A DNA stretch of 64,000 nt from an uncultured bacterium (lineage in GTDB: Bacteria; Bacteroidota; Bacteroidia; Bacteroidales; Bacteroidaceae), in the NCBI GenBank assembly GCA_905215345.1, contig CAJMPR010000004.1, positions 186,001 through 250,000 of the forward strand, given 5' to 3'. The notes under the pieces were generated by a model, which had not been told where the DNA came from, did not search any database, and saw only the letters and a program-made list of their open reading frames with translations. Both the position numbers and the translations under genes were made by a program. Below are positions 61,130 through 64,000 of the stretch, piece after piece (positions within the stretch are counted from its first letter, which is position 1; the number at the start of each line of letters is the position of its first letter).

Positions 61130-63112
61130 TTACCACCAGATTTGTTTCCCCTCTTCATAAGTGAACGGACGCTCTTCATGACCTTTAGTGAGATTGCGCA
61201 ACCATAAAAGAGCATTCTTGGGAACGTCATTGTATACAAGCCGGTTGGCTTGCGCGGATTGCTTTCCGAGGCTGATCCACCGGGTATCCCAATAGAATAA
61301 CTCATATAAATCTCCGGGGAATATATCGTTGTCATCAGTACGCGGACAGAAGAATAGTTCACTCAGAGACGTAGGTTTCCCAAAGTCAAGACCGACCCAA
61401 AGGTCATCTAATCCGCTAACGTCAAAGTAAGAGAGGCTGTTACCGTCGTTGATGTTCTTTAGTTCGCTATCGTCCTCTAACGCTATATCTGCTAATATCT
61501 TTCCGGGAATAACTTGACCGTTTGCATCCATACACCCGATTTCACCAATAGAAATTCCACCTTTTCTTTTGTAAAAGCGCATATAGCGATATTTCTTTCC
61601 TTCAGACAGGGAGATTCTTTGGATGTGGCTTTCCGGAATGCTATCTACAAAAAACGCAATATCCGATTGAGTGAAATTCCTGTCATTGGACAATTCAAAA
61701 TATCCACCTTTCATCTTCCGGGCGAATTCAATAATCCGGCTCTTACGCGGGTGTTTCCGATGGAGTACAATCTTTTCCGTTTCTTTTATTTCCGGTTTCA
61801 GATAGCGGACAGCCCCTCCTTCTTTTAAAATGAAAGGATAGGTTAGTGGTTGTAAACGCTCGTCTACATAGCAGATGGGTAGAAACAGACCCCCTTCTCC
61901 ATAGTTTTCTCCCTTCGTTGCTGGAGAGTCGTGCGAAGTATATCCCGTTCCGACATTTTGGAATCGGGCTTCTCCTTTCTTATACTCGCTCCACGCGACA
62001 GGTTGCCAGTTTTTAGGTGAAAAGACGGACAGATAGACAAGGTGCGACTTTGGAGTATGCAAGCTTGGAGTAATCGTAACATTTGCCAATGGTATATTAT
62101 AATATTCGGTCACATCGGCTATGGTGTGCTCTGCGAATACGGGAGGAATATACTCGCTGTCTTTGTACTTATACAGCGATGTATTGCGCTGTATTTCATA
62201 TTCTATTCTGTAAACTTTAGGTACTTTCCCTGAAAGATGCAGTTCGGATGCCAAGTCCTCTTTGTTGTTATATCCTTTGCAGGTACCGTCGGGCAGTATT
62301 AAGGCGTTGAAAGAATGCCCGTTATTGTTATCACCCCAATAAGGAATAAAATCAATGGCGGTAGGTATGCCTAATGCGCGCATAATCATGGTTGTATAGA
62401 CGGCATGATCACTACATGTACCTCTTCTGTAATGGGCATTGGCTGAATAACTCTGCAAGGGCTCTCCCCAAAATAGATTATTTGTCTGGTAATCTATATT
62501 TTGATAAATATAGGAGCAGGCGGCTACTATACTTGAGTCCTTGTATTCTTGCAACCAATGCTTATATTGTTTGTAGGCATCTATGCGCCAACCATATTCC
62601 AGAGGTTCGTTTGAGATTCGATAAGGAATCACATACTTTCTGAAAATCTGATCAGAATATTGCGGACTCCAACACGATTGTTTCCATGTGTGGAATGCCG
62701 TGTCTAATTGTTCTATCAATAAGTCCGGTTGAAGAATTTCTATATCCTTCACTTGAAACGAAGTTGATTTTTTTAAGGAGGTTACTCCATTCCGGTAATT
62801 ATAGTTTTTAAGGCTATTGATCGAAGTTCTGTTTTCATCTAAGGAATCAATGTATGCCTGATAATTCGTATTATTCCTTTGGGATACGGAGTATTTGTTT
62901 TCAAGATTGGCTACTATAAATTTAGCTGCACTCAATGCTTCTTTGTCATTGGAATAATGCTCAAGGAAAGCGGTCAGTCTTTTTTGCTGCTGTGGCGATG
63001 CACTGTCAAGGGCTTTTTGTATTTCACCGTCTATGGAATGGCATGCAGTTAGCAAAAAGCAGGTACATAATACTTGTGACAGGCGTTTGACAATTGATGG
63101 CATAGGTATCAC
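61130..63112 (-). CDS. Transglutaminase-like lipoprotein
   Basis: A 660-residue lipoprotein (LLTAC, Cys24). Residues 195-275 hold a transglutaminase-like core: YRRGTCSDHAVYTTMIMRAL with Cys233, and NNNGHSFNALIL with His266, the papain-like Cys/His pair. The C-terminal part (about 470-660) is beta-rich (IGEIGCMDANGQVIPG, DDLWVGLDFGKPTSLSELFFCPR) and looks like a discoidin-type carbohydrate- or ligand-binding domain. Bacterial members are usually proteases or peptide-crosslinking enzymes rather than true transglutaminases. It ends 26 bases before the zincin-like gene and overlaps the upstream gene by one base: an operon. Confidence 0.78.
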   Translation of the reverse strand: MIPMPSIVKRLSQVLCTCFLLTACHSIDGEIQKALDSASPQQQKRLTAFLEHYSNDKEALSAAKFIVANLENKYSVSQRNNTNYQAYIDSLDENRTSINSLKNYNYRNGVTSLKKSTSFQVKDIEILQPDLLIEQLDTAFHTWKQSCWSPQYSDQIFRKYVIPYRISNEPLEYGWRIDAYKQYKHWLQEYKDSSIVAACSYIYQNIDYQTNNLFWGEPLQSYSANAHYRRGTCSDHAVYTTMIMRALGIPTAIDFIPYWGDNNNGHSFNALILPDGTCKGYNNKEDLASELHLSGKVPKVYRIEYEIQRNTSLYKYKDSEYIPPVFAEHTIADVTEYYNIPLANVTITPSLHTPKSHLVYLSVFSPKNWQPVAWSEYKKGEARFQNVGTGYTSHDSPATKGENYGEGGLFLPICYVDERLQPLTYPFILKEGGAVRYLKPEIKETEKIVLHRKHPRKSRIIEFARKMKGGYFELSNDRNFTQSDIAFFVDSIPESHIQRISLSEGKKYRYMRFYKRKGGISIGEIGCMDANGQVIPGKILADIALEDDSELKNINDGNSLSYFDVSGLDDLWVGLDFGKPTSLSELFFCPRTDDNDIFPGDLYELFYWDTRWISLGKQSAQANRLVYNDVPKNALLWLRNLTKGHEERPFTYEEGKQIWW

Positions 63113-64000
63113 TATTTCTTTCCGTTTTTAGTCTTTTTCATTTGCCCATTTTGTTTCCAGCGTTTGAATTGCTGATGGCCTAGGAGTTTCTGTACTTCAT
63201 TTTCGAATTCAGTTTCAGCAGCTTTCAGTTTTGCCGGTTTATTGGTTTTGTCTTTCTTACTTTGTTTTATGGCTAGTTGTTTCATCGCTAGTTTCTTCTT
63301 GAGCTCTTTGTACTTAATCAGTTGGGTACCCGACATTTTGTATTCTTTCGTAAACTTGCTGTCTGTTAACTTATCTCTTGTTTTTGTACAAGCTACATAT
63401 TCTTCGTTGCTCATAATGCTTCGAAGTGAGGCGTCATAGTTGTCTGCTAAGTCGGTTTTCTTTTTCCTCAATTGTTTTTTTTGGAGTTTTTGCGCTTCCA
63501 GTTTCTTTAGGTTTTCTTCGTAACGGTTTTTTAGTATGACACATTGAATCGCTTTATTTTCCGATAGAATGGTGTATTTCTTGCTTAATATCTTGGCAGC
63601 GTTGAGCACTTGGTTCTCATAAATTAAATAATCGGATAGCTCTTTAGAAAAGATTTTATTCAGTCCGGATGAATATTGATTAAGTGCCTCTTTTCTACGT
63701 TCCGAACGTTCCGTTTCCAATAGATTCGTCCGGGATATTTCGTCTTTCTTTTTGGAGTATGTATCGGACAAGCTACGATATTTGGCGAATTGCTCATTAT
63801 CCATGCCTAAATCCTCCTTGTAAAAACGTACGGTTAGATTTCCTCTGTGATTTCTAGCCCAGAGAACATATTGTGTATCCGGAAAAATAGTTCTTACTTT
63901 TGTGCAGAACTCATCCTGTAATCTTTGTTCAGCTTTTTTTCTGTCGACAGGAGTGTATTTACTGTTTCTGATGATATTCCACTGGCTTAGTATGCCATTT
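63112..64000 (-). CDS. Lys-rich helical protein, N terminus beyond the window
   Basis: The frame stays open to the window edge, so the gene is longer than the 230 codons that follow the first ATG at 63804. The extra part reads SQWNIIRNSKYTPVDRKKAE and FPDTQYVLWARNHRGNLTVRF without stops. The rest is strongly helical and basic (KKKDEISRTNLLETERSERRKEAL, LKKLEAQKLQKKQLRKKK), probably coiled coil, ending in MKKTKNGKK. No family recognised. It overlaps the transglutaminase-like gene by one base, so it heads or belongs to the same operon. Confidence 0.65.
   Translation of the reverse strand, partial: NGILSQWNIIRNSKYTPVDRKKAEQRLQDEFCTKVRTIFPDTQYVLWARNHRGNLTVRFYKEDLGMDNEQFAKYRSLSDTYSKKKDEISRTNLLETERSERRKEALNQYSSGLNKIFSKELSDYLIYENQVLNAAKILSKKYTILSENKAIQCVILKNRYEENLKKLEAQKLQKKQLRKKKTDLADNYDASLRSIMSNEEYVACTKTRDKLTDSKFTKEYKMSGTQLIKYKELKKKLAMKQLAIKQSKKDKTNKPAKLKAAETEFENEVQKLLGHQQFKRWKQNGQMKKTKNGKK

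Overview
This window looks like a stretch of a Bacteroides chromosome. The evidence is the recurrent TAnnTTTG-type -7 promoter boxes with TTG about 19-20 bases upstream, starts without Shine-Dalgarno sites, many lipoproteins, fused SecDF, TPR-HTH membrane regulators, RNF-less ferredoxin-type 2-oxoacid oxidoreductase, and glycan lyases of Bacteroides type. Species cannot be fixed from the sequence alone.

Layout. 1-4.1 kb: a candidate RiPP locus on the minus strand: TPR-HTH regulator, DUF3244-like secreted protein, a 68-residue double-glycine leader peptide with a Cys/Gly-rich tail, then a radical SAM/SPASM maturase. 4.1-11.3 kb: YfhO membrane protein, AhcY, a soluble PAS histidine kinase, an acyl-CoA ligase. 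11.4-15.7 kb: XRE-cupin regulator, a 5'-truncated outer-membrane receptor pseudogene, DUF4251 protein, membrane winged-helix regulator, rpsO. 15.8-24.9 kb: housekeeping genes typA, nitroreductase, pckA, upp, 2-oxoacid:ferredoxin oxidoreductase subunits, tRNA-Arg(CCT).

24.9-29.2 kb: a three-lipoprotein operon whose last gene fuses a periplasmic-binding fold to a legumain-type (C13) protease; this is the least ordinary protein architecture in the window. 29.4-48.4 kb: secDF, M3 peptidase, EEP hydrolase, two overlapping rhomboids, HU, argS, topA, an outer-membrane barrel with a TPR partner, NUDIX, HU-like protein. 48.6-55.6 kb: a DnaQ-like exonuclease and a glycan-degradation patch: heparin lyase I (PL13), heparinase II (PL21), and a GH10 xylanase-CE1 esterase flanked by 53-bp direct repeats. 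55.7-64 kb: an accessory region with an O-antigen-ligase-like protein, tandem paralogues, a frameshifted gene fragment abutting a 229-bp MITE-like element, a zincin-like Asp-rich lipoprotein, a transglutaminase-like lipoprotein and a gene running off the right edge.

Besides genes, two repeat systems stand out. (i) A roughly 80-bp element with short terminal inverted repeats supplies the promoter of ahcY, typA and argS. (ii) At least eight intergenic dyads lie right after stop codons; they share no sequence but each is built from near-tandem short words on one arm mirrored on the other.
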